From contig NZ_JACNMJ010000002.1 in the NCBI RefSeq assembly GCF_014526325.1, forward strand, positions 529,563 to 593,562: 64,000 bases of DNA, written 5' to 3'. The notes under the pieces were generated by a model. It did no database searches and was not told where the DNA came from. It was given only the letters and a program-made list of their open reading frames with translations. Each line of letters starts with the position of its first letter. The first letter of the stretch is position 1. Positions 16,670-25,889 of the stretch are shown here, one piece after another. The DNA is from Psychroserpens algicola (GTDB taxonomy: Bacteria > Bacteroidota > Bacteroidia > Flavobacteriales > Flavobacteriaceae). Both the position numbers and the translations under genes were made by a program.

Positions 16670-18322
16670 TTAATTGAGTAATTGCTTAGCATGTTCTAAG
16701 GCCGAATTAGAAACATTTGTACCACCAAGCATCTGAGCAATCTCAACTATACGCTCTTCCTGAGTTAATTTCTTTAACTGGGTTTGCGTCCTCTCATCGA
16801 TATCTTCTTTATAAACTTTAAAGTGTGTATCACCTTTAGCCGCTATTTGTGGTAAATGCGTTATGGTAAATACTTGCATTGATTTACTCATTAACTGCAT
16901 TATACCTGCCATTTTATTTGATATTTCTCCAGATACACCTGTATCAATTTCATCAAACATTATAGTTGGCAACTGTGTATGCGCAGACAATATTGATTTA
17001 ATAGCTAACATAATTCTAGATAGCTCTCCGCCAGATGCTGCTTTTTTAAGATCATTAAATTGTCCGCCTTTATTCGCTGAAAACAAAAACTGAAGGTCAT
17101 CAGTTCCATTTGATAAAAATGTCTTTGACGCTTGCAATTCAATAAAAAATCTTGCGTTAGGCATTCCCAGAGTTGCTAAAATAGTTTCCAGTTGTTGAAT
17201 CAATTCTGGAATGATTTTATTTCTATTATCGTGAATAGTTTTAGCTATCAATTTTAACTCGCTTTCGAGGTTTCGAATTTCTATTTCCTTATCTGAAATG
17301 TAAGCATCCAGATTTTCGGTTACTGAAATTTTAAGCGATAGACCATCCTTAATTTCAATCAAATCATCAACAGAGTCAACCGTATGCTTTTGCATCAGAT
17401 TGTGAATGGTTTGCAATTTAGTATTGACGAATTCCAAACGGTTAGGATCGGCTTCTAACTGCCCTTCTAAATCTTCTATTTCAGCAAAAACATCATCCAG
17501 TTCAATTAATGTACTGTTTACTCGCTGATATATACCATCATATTGTTTTCCAAAACTCGCAAGCTTTGCCAATTGGTTTTTAATTTCTGTAAGCTGAGTT
17601 GCCACGCCAATATTTTCATCACTCAATAACTGATGTGCATGAGATAGTTTCTCTTTGATTACCTCAACATTATTAAGTGTTTCATATTCACTTTCTAAAC
17701 CTTCAAGTTCTCCGCTTATAAGTTTAGCATCCTCTAATTCTTTTAACAGAAAGGCATTATAATCTAATTCTTTTATTGCTGATGCTTTTTGCTCCTGAAG
17801 TTCCTCTAATTCAATCTGTAACGATTTATATGTTTTAAGTGTATCGGAATAGGTCGCTAAAACTGTTGCGTTTTTTGCTAAAGCATCAATAATTTGAAAT
17901 TGAAAACTATCATCTGTCAACTGTAAAGTCTGGTGCTGAGAATGTATGTCTAGCAATTGCGTTCCTAAAACCTGCAGACTATCTAAATTAACCGGAGTAT
18001 CATTTATAAATGCTCTAGATTTACCTGATGGCAAAATCTCTCTTCTAATAATTGTAAGCGACTCGTAGTCTAAATCTTCGGTGAGAAACAAGGACTTTAA
18101 ATCATACTTTGCTATATCAAACACAGCTTCAACCACACATTTTTTTGAAGCATCTTTTACACTACTGATATCGGCTCGTTTTCCTAATATTAAAGAAAGT
18201 CCGCCAAGTAAAATCGATTTACCTGCACCAGTTTCACCCGTAATAATAGTTAACCCATTACTGAAACTTACTTGAAGTTCGTCAATAAGCGCATAATTTT
18301 TTATAGTGAGTTGCGTAAGCAT
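16670..18322 (-). CDS. recN: DNA repair protein RecN
   Basis: An SMC-like ATPase acting early in double-strand break repair. The 550-residue protein has Walker A GETGAGKS (about 29-36), a long central coiled coil (about 155-370), the ABC signature SGGELSRIMLAIK and Walker B IMFDEIDTGVSGE near the C terminus. N- and C-terminal parts form the composite ATPase head. Length is standard. It sits between the porD-like gene and fabI. No SOS box can be assigned by eye. Confidence 0.95.
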   Translation of the reverse strand: MLTQLTIKNYALIDELQVSFSNGLTIITGETGAGKSILLGGLSLILGKRADISSVKDASKKCVVEAVFDIAKYDLKSLFLTEDLDYESLTIIRREILPSGKSRAFINDTPVNLDSLQVLGTQLLDIHSQHQTLQLTDDSFQFQIIDALAKNATVLATYSDTLKTYKSLQIELEELQEQKASAIKELDYNAFLLKELEDAKLISGELEGLESEYETLNNVEVIKEKLSHAHQLLSDENIGVATQLTEIKNQLAKLASFGKQYDGIYQRVNSTLIELDDVFAEIEDLEGQLEADPNRLEFVNTKLQTIHNLMQKHTVDSVDDLIEIKDGLSLKISVTENLDAYISDKEIEIRNLESELKLIAKTIHDNRNKIIPELIQQLETILATLGMPNARFFIELQASKTFLSNGTDDLQFLFSANKGGQFNDLKKAASGGELSRIMLAIKSILSAHTQLPTIMFDEIDTGVSGEISNKMAGIMQLMSKSMQVFTITHLPQIAAKGDTHFKVYKEDIDERTQTQLKKLTQEERIVEIAQMLGGTNVSNSALEHAKQLLN

Positions 18323-18438
18323 AAAGCAATAAAATTAAACTACAAAAGCCGTATAAGCTTTATACAAATTTAAGAATTACAATGGTTTTAATCCAAATCA
18401 CACCTTAATAATGATTTGTGATTATTTACTGCAATTTA

Positions 18439-19326
18439 TCAAAATTTGATATCGCGCCATTTTGAAGAATGCATAGGTGCTATTTTGGTTAAAGTTGTAA
18501 CCAGGTCTGCTACATTAACCGATGGTCCTCCACTGAAAATATCTTTAATTTCGTCAGATTTCGCATCAAAAAACACACGCATTAAAAATGAATTTGGTCG
18601 TCTGCTATTCATGCTTTGAAGTTGTAAGATAGTTTTTGAAACATTTTGTTTTCCTTCTTTAGCACTATTACTCATTTCGTCTAAGCCCAAACGATGATAA
18701 CTATACATGACATCTCTAAACTCCTTGAATGTTGGAGACATGATATTATCAATTAATACAAAACGAGTTTGCTGACCATCTTCTAACTTCCAGCCTTTAG
18801 CATTATTTTGCTGCGAGTAGTTGACAATAGTTTGTGCTTGTTTGAAATATTCACTGCCGCCTTCTGGAGCAAAAGAATCGGCATCTAAGCCTAGCACCAT
18901 ATAAATATGGAAGGCAATCACAGACACTAAATTAGACTCGAATTGTGTTGGGTTAAACACAAAATTCTGAAACTCTAAATATTGAAAGTTAAAATCTTTA
19001 TCATTAAAATTATAAATAGGTGTTCCGTAGGTTGAACCATAAACCGGTCTCGAACTTTGAACCTGAAGGGTTGCTTCAAATCGATCTGTATCATAATTAT
19101 TAATGGTAATAACCATACCACAATCAATACGCTCTTGATTTTTGTATGATTTATTCGTCCATTGTGTATTGTTAACAAACTCTCTTAGCTGACGTTCGAG
19201 TGTTTTAAAAACCTGAACATTTTCATTACCTGTTTGACGTGCATTAACAACAACATTACAGTTCAATTCTTGAGACCAAGATAATGTAGACATTAATACT
19301 AGTAATAAACCTATATAATTACGCAT
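18439..19326 (-). CDS. porD: DUF4835 family protein, PorD-like (type IX secretion associated)
   Basis: A 295-residue exported protein with a signal peptide (about 1-18, ending SWSQ). It opens ELNCNVVVNARQTGNENVQVFKTLE, the pattern of the Bacteroidetes DUF4835 family. That family is annotated as PorD, required for type IX secretion in Porphyromonas; I assign it by memory of the family, not by search. The gene order bamD, omega, coaBC, this gene, recN is a familiar flavobacterial arrangement. It overlaps the coaBC stop by 8 bp. Its presence fits the four T9SS cargo proteins in the window. Confidence 0.75.
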   Translation of the reverse strand: MRNYIGLLLVLMSTLSWSQELNCNVVVNARQTGNENVQVFKTLERQLREFVNNTQWTNKSYKNQERIDCGMVITINNYDTDRFEATLQVQSSRPVYGSTYGTPIYNFNDKDFNFQYLEFQNFVFNPTQFESNLVSVIAFHIYMVLGLDADSFAPEGGSEYFKQAQTIVNYSQQNNAKGWKLEDGQQTRFVLIDNIMSPTFKEFRDVMYSYHRLGLDEMSNSAKEGKQNVSKTILQLQSMNSRRPNSFLMRVFFDAKSDEIKDIFSGGPSVNVADLVTTLTKIAPMHSSKWRDIKF

Positions 19327-20530
19327 GTGTTTGTTTTAAAATTTGTTGCATTAAATCCTGAGCAACTTCAGATTTAGATTTTAACTCATGAGCAATAACA
19401 TCATGAGAAGCCGTTATAAAAGTAACTTTATTTGTTGAACCACCAAAACCTGCTCCTTTATCATTTAAAGAATTAAGTACTATTAAGTCTAAATTTTTAG
19501 ATTCCAATTTTCCTTTAGCATGTTCTAATTCATTATTGGTTTCTAATGCAAAACCAACTAAGAATTGATGCGATTTAACTTCACCTAGAGACTTTAATAT
19601 GTCTTTAGTTTTTTCTAACTCTATACTAAACGTTGATTCTTTCTTCTTTATTTTTTGTTTTGCGATATTTTTAGGTCTGTAATCTGCAACAGCTGCCGAA
19701 AGTATGGCTATATCTACTAGATCAAAATGCTTATGAACTTCATCATACATCTCCTGAGCACTTGTAACGCGTATTACATTTATAAAACTATGAGTGACTC
19801 TTTGATGAGAAGGTCCAGATATCAATATAACTTCTGCTCCTAAATTTGCTGCAGCTTTAGCTATTTCAAACCCCATTTTTCCACTGGAATGATTTCCGAT
19901 AAAACGAACAGGATCTATTGCTTCATAAGTTGGTCCTGCAGTTAATAAGACTTTTTTTCCATGTAATGGAAGTGTTCCTAATATATGGTTTTCGATAAAG
20001 GCGACAATATCCTCTGGTTCTGCCATACGTCCTTCTCCTACTAAGCCACTTGCGAGCTCTCCTGATGTTGCAGGAATCATAACATTTCCGTAGGACTGTA
20101 ATGTATCGAAACTCTGTTTTGTAGACTGATGCTTATACATATCTAAGTCCATTGCTGGCGCAAAATACACTGGACATTTAGCAGACAAATACGTTGCCAT
20201 AAGCAAGTTGTCGCAGGTGCCGTTTGCCATTTTAGACAAGGTATTTGCTGTTGCTGGCGCGACAATAAATAAGTCGGCCCAAAGTCCTAAATCTACATGG
20301 TTATTCCACATAGCATTGTCATCGTCTTCATTAGTAAATGAAGAGTAAACAGGATTTTTAGATAATGTTGAAAGTGTTAAAGGTGTAATAAAGTCTTTAG
20401 AAGCAGGCGTCATAACGACCTTTACGTTAGCGCCTGCTTTTATAAATAGCCTTACAAGGCTGGCTGTCTTGTAAGCAGCAATACCAGCAGTAATGCCTAG
20501 TAGTATATTTTTGCCGCTCAATATAGACAT
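19319..20530 (-). CDS. coaBC: Bifunctional phosphopantothenoylcysteine decarboxylase / phosphopantothenate-cysteine ligase
   Basis: Two consecutive steps of coenzyme A synthesis. The N-terminal CoaC flavoprotein domain (about 1-185) shows the active-site His in WNNHVDLGLWADL and the PATANTLSKMANGTCDNLL segment with its substrate-clamp Cys. The C-terminal CoaB domain (about 190-400) shows TAGPTYEAIDPVRFIGNHSSGKMG and the KKKE/KTKDIL region. The 403-residue length is normal. I start it at the ATG at 20530 (MSILSGKNILLGITAGIAAYK), where the flavin-binding strand begins; the frame runs further upstream but that would overlap the omega gene. Confidence 0.95.
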   Translation of the reverse strand: MSILSGKNILLGITAGIAAYKTASLVRLFIKAGANVKVVMTPASKDFITPLTLSTLSKNPVYSSFTNEDDDNAMWNNHVDLGLWADLFIVAPATANTLSKMANGTCDNLLMATYLSAKCPVYFAPAMDLDMYKHQSTKQSFDTLQSYGNVMIPATSGELASGLVGEGRMAEPEDIVAFIENHILGTLPLHGKKVLLTAGPTYEAIDPVRFIGNHSSGKMGFEIAKAAANLGAEVILISGPSHQRVTHSFINVIRVTSAQEMYDEVHKHFDLVDIAILSAAVADYRPKNIAKQKIKKKESTFSIELEKTKDILKSLGEVKSHQFLVGFALETNNELEHAKGKLESKNLDLIVLNSLNDKGAGFGGSTNKVTFITASHDVIAHELKSKSEVAQDLMQQILKQTHA

Positions 20531-20537
20531 ACCTGTT

Positions 20538-20867
20538 TTATTCCTGAACGTCGTCGTCAGTATTTCTGTAATAAATTTTGTCATCTAACCATTCTTGAAC
20601 TGCTAAAGCATGAGGCTTAGGCAATTTCTCATAGAATTTAGAGACTTCAATTTGCTCTTTGTTTTCAAAGATCTCTTCAAGACTGTCGTTGTAAGTTGCA
20701 AATTCTTCTAATTTATCAACTAACTCACGTCTGATATCAGTATTAATTTGTTCTGCTCTTTTTGAGATTACAGAAATCGCTTCATAGATATTATCTGTTG
20801 GCGCATCAATGATATTTCTATCATAAGTTTCTGTTGTAACAGGAGCATTAGTCTTTTTTAAATCCAT
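20538..20867 (-). CDS. rpoZ: RNA polymerase omega subunit, Bacteroidetes type
   Basis: A 109-residue omega/Rpb6-like protein. It has a disordered N terminus (MDLKKTNAPVTTETYD), then the core helix NIYEAISVISKRAEQIN, which corresponds to the conserved RPB6/omega motif that clamps the beta' subunit, and an acidic tail. It is recognised from its sequence type and from its place between bamD (12 bp upstream) and coaBC (7 bp downstream), the usual flavobacterial order. It helps assembly and stability of RNA polymerase. Confidence 0.88.
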   Translation of the reverse strand: MDLKKTNAPVTTETYDRNIIDAPTDNIYEAISVISKRAEQINTDIRRELVDKLEEFATYNDSLEEIFENKEQIEVSKFYEKLPKPHALAVQEWLDDKIYYRNTDDDVQE

Positions 20868-20879
20868 CGTATATGTAAA

Positions 20880-21695
20880 TTAACTTTTTGTATTAAATTC
20901 TTGCATTGCTGCACTCATTTCTTCATTCATTTTATCTACTTCTTCTTTAAATTCTGAATTAGGATAAAATTTACTGAAGCTTTTATAATAGTTCATTGCT
21001 ATATTTAAGCGTTCTTCTTTTTTAGCTGCTACACTATTAATTCCTAGTCTGTAAGCAGAGTCAAGTCTGTAAAACATAGCTTGTTCTTTAAAACTCGTTC
21101 CAGGATAATCTGCTAGAAAATTGTCAAAAGCTTTGATTGCAGCTTCATAATCTGAAGACTCAAAATACGCAATACTATTATATTGTTTAGCAATTTCAAA
21201 TGCTTTTTTCTCAAGTTTATAATCCAGTTCTTTGATAAGCTCGTTGGCTTTAGGTAAATATTCTGAATCTGGATATTTATTAACAAACAATTGAAGTTTT
21301 TCTAAAGCTTCTATGGTTTCTGCCTGTTCTTTAGAATATACAGGAGATACCATATAGTAACTTTTAGCGGCTAAAAATGCGATTTCCTCAACCTTCTCAC
21401 TTTTTGGGTAAGATTGTTCGAAAAGTCCCATCTGATAACCTGCTTCGATGTAGCTTTTCATTTCATAAAATGACATAGCATACATGTACATTAATTTTTC
21501 AGCTTGTGGCTTCCCTCTGTAGTTTGGTACAATTTGTCTGAATATTCGGTTGGCTTTATTCCATTTTCCGGCTTCATACATTTGTGTTCCCATATCAAAC
21601 TTTGTTTTGATATCTTCAGACTTTAATGCCTTTTGATATTCGCTACAAGAGTTAAACACTAGGAGCATTGCCAATAAGTAAACTAATTTCTTCAT
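20880..21695 (-). CDS. bamD: Outer-membrane assembly lipoprotein BamD
   Basis: A 271-residue lipoprotein: signal with lipobox FNSC (Cys17), then tandem TPR helices through most of the length (KWNKANRIFRQIVPNYRGKPQAEK; YEAAIKAFDNFLADYPGTSF). BamD is an essential part of the BAM complex that folds beta-barrel proteins into the outer membrane. Length and TPR pattern fit. A TACTTTTG box (21720-21713 on minus) lies about 17 nt upstream of the start, so this is the likely first gene of a bamD-omega-coaBC-porD transcript. Confidence 0.92.
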   Translation of the reverse strand: MKKLVYLLAMLLVFNSCSEYQKALKSEDIKTKFDMGTQMYEAGKWNKANRIFRQIVPNYRGKPQAEKLMYMYAMSFYEMKSYIEAGYQMGLFEQSYPKSEKVEEIAFLAAKSYYMVSPVYSKEQAETIEALEKLQLFVNKYPDSEYLPKANELIKELDYKLEKKAFEIAKQYNSIAYFESSDYEAAIKAFDNFLADYPGTSFKEQAMFYRLDSAYRLGINSVAAKKEERLNIAMNYYKSFSKFYPNSEFKEEVDKMNEEMSAAMQEFNTKS

Positions 21696-21712
21696 AAATA
21701 AAAAACAGGTTG

Positions 21713-21720
21713 CAAAAGTA
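21713..21720 (-). promoter_or_regulatory. -7 box TACTTTTG of the bamD operon
   Basis: A consensus -7 box on the minus strand with an AT-rich upstream stretch, 17 nt before the bamD ATG at 21695. Confidence 0.45.
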
Positions 21721-21820
21721 CGTATTTATAACGTATAATAAAAACAAAAAATTATACTCAAAAATAACGGTTGAAATCAGGCTCTCATTAAGTTTAAGTT
21801 ATATTTAACTTTTAACTTAG

Positions 21821-22699
21821 TTACTCTATTTTTTTAAGCGCAACTTTTATCTTTTGCTTAAGTTCTCCTGTAGCTTCCACTAATGGTAATCTCACTAGTG
21901 ATTTTGACAAGTCTAAGGCTTCTAAAACAGCCTTAATTCCTGCAGGATTATTTTCAGAAAAAATTAATGAGGTTAAATCCATTAACTCAAAATGAATGCT
22001 GTAAGCTTCTTTCGCTTTTCCTTCCAAACCTAGATTAATCATCTTTGTAAATTGTTTTGGAACAGCTTGACCTAAAACGGATATCACTCCTGCTCCACCA
22101 GCTAAAACAACACCCAAAACTAAATCATCATCACCAGAAATAACTAAAAAATCTTCAGGCTTGTCTCTAAGTAATTTTAAGTATTGGTGTACATTGTTTC
22201 CGGCTTCTTTAACTGCAATGATATTGTCAAAGTCATTTGCTAAACGCAATGTCGTTTCTGGCGTCATATTTGACGAGGTTCTACCAGGTACGTTATATAA
22301 AATAATGTCAATTGGAGAAGCCTTAGAAATGGCTTTAAAATGTTGGTATATACCTTCTTGAGTTGGTTTACTATAATATGGAGACACAGATAATAAAGCA
22401 TCAATCTGGCTTAAATCTGTGGCTTTAATTTCGTCAATAATTGTAGCCGTATTGTTGCCTCCAATTCCTAAAACCAATGGCACTCGTCCACCATTAGCTT
22501 CAATAATTGTTTTTATAATGGCTTGTTTTTCATCTTTAGTTATGGTTACACTCTCTCCTGTTGTACCACTTATTACGATATAATCTGTCCCGTTTTCGAT
22601 ATTAAAGTTTACCAGATTTGCAAGTGCATTATGATCTACACTTAAATCGTCATTGAATGGTGTAATAATAGCTACACCTGTGCCATGAAATTTAGTCAT
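21821..22699 (-). CDS. dapA: 4-hydroxy-tetrahydrodipicolinate synthase DapA
   Basis: Condenses pyruvate with aspartate semialdehyde, the committed step of the diaminopimelate/lysine route. The 292-residue TIM barrel has the GTTGES loop, the Tyr of the active site in YNVPGRTSSNM, and the Schiff-base Lys in IIAVKEAGN. Length is standard. Start and the upstream DUF6913 stop share one base (TAATG), so it is translationally coupled. The other DAP enzyme in the window, dapF, is at 48465-49241. Confidence 0.95.
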   Translation of the reverse strand: MTKFHGTGVAIITPFNDDLSVDHNALANLVNFNIENGTDYIVISGTTGESVTITKDEKQAIIKTIIEANGGRVPLVLGIGGNNTATIIDEIKATDLSQIDALLSVSPYYSKPTQEGIYQHFKAISKASPIDIILYNVPGRTSSNMTPETTLRLANDFDNIIAVKEAGNNVHQYLKLLRDKPEDFLVISGDDDLVLGVVLAGGAGVISVLGQAVPKQFTKMINLGLEGKAKEAYSIHFELMDLTSLIFSENNPAGIKAVLEALDLSKSLVRLPLVEATGELKQKIKVALKKIE

Positions 22700-23217
22700 T
22701 ATAATTTATTTAAAACTGTTAAGTATTTTTTTAATTCTTCTTTAAAAACCGAAAACTCATTTGGTTTTACATCTATCATTAAATCGTAAAGCCTTGCATC
22801 TTGATTGGTTAAGCCTACTTTAAAATTAGCATTAGACAAAGCTGTTATCAAATTAAGTTCAAGATGATTAGCTTTATAAAAGCTAATTAAAACATCAAAC
22901 TTTGTATCTATAAAGGTTTGTAAGTCGATGTTATTAATCTTTCCTTTCCATCCAAAATCTTTTGGGTTAAAATACGTATCCCAAAGTTCATTTGAATCTT
23001 TAGAATCTTCAACAAAAGCGATAATTTTTGTCTTAGCTTGTTGCAATCCTAAACTCTTAAAAAATGTTCTAAAGGCCTCAAAATCTGAAAATTCACTTGT
23101 ATTTAAAATTACTCCAACAGTACTCATTTTAGTATTGCTAACTGCAACATGTCTAGCGCTTAACAATTTGTTGATGTATTTTTGATTAGATTTTTCTTTA
23201 AATACCTTTAAAATCAT
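22699..23217 (-). CDS. DUF6913-like protein of unknown function
   Basis: A 172-residue cytoplasmic protein without signal peptide or membrane helices. It begins with a basic helix (MILKVFKEKSNQKYINKLLSARH) and then alternates strands and helices. I recall members of this family (DUF6913) next to dapA in flavobacteria, but no function is known to me and no catalytic motif is visible. A TACATTTG box lies about 19 nt upstream of the start, so it is the first gene of the dapA transcript. Confidence 0.75.
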   Translation of the reverse strand: MILKVFKEKSNQKYINKLLSARHVAVSNTKMSTVGVILNTSEFSDFEAFRTFFKSLGLQQAKTKIIAFVEDSKDSNELWDTYFNPKDFGWKGKINNIDLQTFIDTKFDVLISFYKANHLELNLITALSNANFKVGLTNQDARLYDLMIDVKPNEFSVFKEELKKYLTVLNKL

Positions 23218-23235
23218 TTATCTTTATGCTTTGTA

Positions 23236-23243
23236 CAAATGTA
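23236..23243 (-). promoter_or_regulatory. -7 box TACATTTG upstream of DUF6913-dapA
   Basis: A consensus -7 box on the minus strand, 18 nt before the ATG at 23217. No good -33 element is seen. Confidence 0.4.
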
Positions 23244-23289
23244 GTAAAAACACATTGTAACGTATCGTAAACCTTTCATAATATAATCC

Positions 23290-24048
23290 ATGAATTATAA
23301 ACATTTATGTTTCTTTTTTTGTCTGATATTACTCAGTTCATGCAAGCAAGAAGTACATCTTAACAAAATAGAAGGACAGCAAATAAACATTTCAGATAGT
23401 TTAGAAATAGATCAAACTATTGAAGACTTTGTCAAACCCTACAGAGAACATGTTAACAAAAATTTGGATAGTGTTTTGGCATATGCTGTTGATACCTATA
23501 CTAAAAGCGATGGCGACTACAATACAGCCATAGGAAACATGATGGCAGATGCGGTATACGAACAGTCAAATCCGATTTTTAAAAACCGTACTGGTGAAGA
23601 TATCGATTTTGTATTGCTCAATCATGGTGGTATTAGAGCTATTATTTCTAAAGGCAATGTAACAACCCGAACGGCTTATGAAGTCATGCCTTTTGATAAC
23701 TCTACTGTTGTTGTGAAACTCAAAGGTACACAAGTTAAAGAACTCATTGATTACTTGGTCAAAGCTAAACGAGCGCATCCTATTTCAAAATTAAATATTG
23801 TACTGGATAGCGACGGAAATTTTAAATCTGCAGGACTTAATGGTCAAGCATTAGACTTTGATAAAACATATAATGTTGCTACAAATGACTATCTATATAA
23901 TGGTGGTGACCGAATGGATTTTTTCAAAACCAATGACAGCCTTTATATATTAGACTATAAAGTTAGAAATGTTCTTATCGACTATTTCAAAAAAATAGAC
24001 ACGCTTAATCCTGTTATTGACAATCGCTTTATTCAGCTAAAAAATTAA
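23290..24048 (+). CDS. Lipoprotein of the 5'-nucleotidase C-terminal domain family
   Basis: A 252-residue lipoprotein with a signal and lipobox LSSC (about Cys17). The rest matches the C-terminal domain of UshA-type 5'-nucleotidases: DGDYNTAIGNMMADAVYE, the substrate-contact segment DFVLLNHGGIRA, and the late motif YNVATNDYLYNGGDRMDFF. The metallophosphatase half is encoded separately by the next gene, 2 bp downstream, so the pair is a split enzyme in reversed order relative to UshA. It probably forms a periplasmic nucleotidase complex. Confidence 0.88.
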   Translation: MNYKHLCFFFCLILLSSCKQEVHLNKIEGQQINISDSLEIDQTIEDFVKPYREHVNKNLDSVLAYAVDTYTKSDGDYNTAIGNMMADAVYEQSNPIFKNRTGEDIDFVLLNHGGIRAIISKGNVTTRTAYEVMPFDNSTVVVKLKGTQVKELIDYLVKAKRAHPISKLNIVLDSDGNFKSAGLNGQALDFDKTYNVATNDYLYNGGDRMDFFKTNDSLYILDYKVRNVLIDYFKKIDTLNPVIDNRFIQLKN

Positions 24049-24050
24049 TT

Positions 24051-24962
24051 ATGCAAAGACGACAATTTTTACAACAAACAGCTGCCGCTTCGGCTTTAAT
24101 AGGTCTTGGTGGAATTGGATTATCTTCATTTAAGCCTGCTACTAAAAAAATTACCATTTTACATACTAATGACGTTCATAGTCATATTGATGCTTTTGGC
24201 CCTGATGATGGGAGAAATCCAAATCAAGGTGGTGTTGCCAGACGTGCAAGTTTGATTGCCAACATAAGAAAAGAAAACCCAAATACATTATTATTAGATG
24301 CTGGTGATATTTTTCAAGGTACACCATATTTTAATTATTATGGTGGTGAACTTGAGTTTAAGCTCATGAGTATGCTCAAATATGATGTCGCTACTATTGG
24401 TAATCATGATTTTGATAATGGTATTGACGGACTCTATGCACAACTACCTCATGCTGAATTCGACTTTGTATCTGCCAACTATGACTTTTCAAATACCATT
24501 ATGGATACGCATGTAAAACCGTATCGTATTCTTAACAGAGATGGAATTAAAATCGGAATATTTGGTTTAGGCATTCAGCTTGAAGGACTTGTCGAACAAA
24601 GAATGTATAAAGAAACAAAATACCTCGACCCTACCGAAACTGCACAAGAAATGACGAGAATTCTTAAGCAGGATGAACAATGCGATTTAATTATTTGTTT
24701 GTCTCACTTAGGCTACAATTATCGCAATCGTCCAGAAAAAATTAGTGATCTTAAACTAGCTGAAACAACTAAAGATATTGATTTAATTATCGGCGGACAT
24801 ACTCATACCTTCTTAAAAAAGCCAACGGTTGTAAAAAATTCAGAAGGAAAAAATATGCTTGTCAACCAAGTTGGCTGCTATGGTATTAACTTAGGAAAAA
24901 TTGATTTTTACTTTGACTCTGATAACAACAAAGCTGCAAACGGAACATCAATAATTGTATAA
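24051..24962 (+). CDS. Metallophosphatase (5'-nucleotidase N-terminal domain), Tat-type signal
   Basis: A 303-residue calcineurin-like phosphatase. The N terminus MQRRQFLQQTAAASALIGLGG has the paired Arg of a Tat signal. Metal-binding motifs are in order: ILHTNDVHSH, LDAGDIFQGT, TIGNHDFDNG, LSHLGYN and GGHTHTF. It lacks the substrate-recognition C-terminal domain, which is the neighbouring lipoprotein gene 2 bp upstream. Together they would hydrolyse nucleotides or related phosphate esters in the periplasm. The 3' end overlaps the convergent membrane-protein gene by 77 bp. Confidence 0.92.
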   Translation: MQRRQFLQQTAAASALIGLGGIGLSSFKPATKKITILHTNDVHSHIDAFGPDDGRNPNQGGVARRASLIANIRKENPNTLLLDAGDIFQGTPYFNYYGGELEFKLMSMLKYDVATIGNHDFDNGIDGLYAQLPHAEFDFVSANYDFSNTIMDTHVKPYRILNRDGIKIGIFGLGIQLEGLVEQRMYKETKYLDPTETAQEMTRILKQDEQCDLIICLSHLGYNYRNRPEKISDLKLAETTKDIDLIIGGHTHTFLKKPTVVKNSEGKNMLVNQVGCYGINLGKIDFYFDSDNNKAANGTSIIV

Positions 24963-25740
24963 TTATAAGTTTACCCGAATTTCGCGTAGCGTTTCTGTTG
25001 TTGGTATAAAATATTCTGAAAAAGTTAATACGCTTATCTGTAGTTCTATTAGTATGATGATCGTAAACATACTTATATAAAAGAAATAGACCTGCTGTAT
25101 GTAAAATGCCTTCGAAAACTTCGAATATCCAGAAATAAACATATAAATGACATATATAGTTTAGAACATCTGAAAACACGAAACAAAATACCATCAATAA
25201 AAATGTAATAGACTGAGCGGTTTCTCTACTCAAATACACAGCAAAAGCAAAGTAGGTCATCGCTATTAGTGTGACTCCATGGCATATATAAAGTACCAAA
25301 TTAACTTCATCTACAAAGTTATCTTTAGCAACCCCATAAAGCGCATACAAAAAGTAAGAATTCAATAACAGTACTAAAACTAAATAGACCGTTACTAAGC
25401 CTTCAAATCTCACCTTTTTCAATTTTCCGATAAGCACAAAAATCAGTAATAAATAGGCAAGTATATACATCGATTTAGATATCTTAGAAGACCAGACTCC
25501 AAAGTCAAATACAGAACAGGCATCGCCGAGAAAAAACACTAAAAAAATGGTTAAAAACACGTTTGCCATTTTATGTAATTGACAGTAATAAAACGTCAAT
25601 AAAATCGTAACCGTTATAAGTTTAGCAATCATAGGCACAATGATTAAATTGAAATATGTTGCCAAAGAGGTACACATAAGCAATACAAATAAAACGAATA
25701 CTAATCCTTTGTTAGGTTTAAATTTTTGCGTGTTCTGCAT
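24886..25740 (-). CDS. Multi-pass membrane protein, possibly YhhN-like
   Basis: A 284-residue protein with about eight hydrophobic helices over residues 12-222. The pattern, including FLGDACSVFDF in the third helix region, resembles the YhhN/lysoplasmalogenase superfamily, but I am unsure. The last ~60 residues are polar and partly encoded by sequence antisense to the convergent metallophosphatase gene, which may mean an ancestral stop codon was lost. I use the ATG at 25740 (MQNTQKF); the frame continues to a TTG at 25776 that overlaps the promoter. A second protein of the same type lies at 26270-27016. Confidence 0.65.
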   Translation of the reverse strand: MQNTQKFKPNKGLVFVLFVLLMCTSLATYFNLIIVPMIAKLITVTILLTFYYCQLHKMANVFLTIFLVFFLGDACSVFDFGVWSSKISKSMYILAYLLLIFVLIGKLKKVRFEGLVTVYLVLVLLLNSYFLYALYGVAKDNFVDEVNLVLYICHGVTLIAMTYFAFAVYLSRETAQSITFLLMVFCFVFSDVLNYICHLYVYFWIFEVFEGILHTAGLFLLYKYVYDHHTNRTTDKRINFFRIFYTNNRNATRNSGKLIIIQLLMFRLQLCCYQSQSKNQFFLS

Positions 25741-25764
25741 GATAGATTTTATAATAGGGTAAGA

Positions 25765-25792
25765 CAAATATAGCAAATAATATGTATTTCAA
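25765..25792 (-). promoter_or_regulatory. Promoter TTG-N17-TATATTTG of the YhhN-like gene
   Basis: On the minus strand TTG (25792-25790) and TATATTTG (25772-25765) are separated by 17 bp, matching the -33/-7 architecture. The transcript would have a ~20-nt leader to the ATG at 25740. Confidence 0.5.
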
Positions 25793-25889
25793 CGTATAAA
25801 TATTACGTTTTGTCGATTTTTTTGCAAATTTCGTCAATTCTCGTATGTTTTAAATTTCTAATCGTCTAATTATAAATAACCTTTAGATT

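Noticed and set aside
21793..21816. TTTAAC repeats upstream of bamD as part of the GTTAAA operator family
   Set aside because: The hexamers are 7 bp apart, not 10-12, and lie beyond the -7 box in AT-rich sequence; likely chance.
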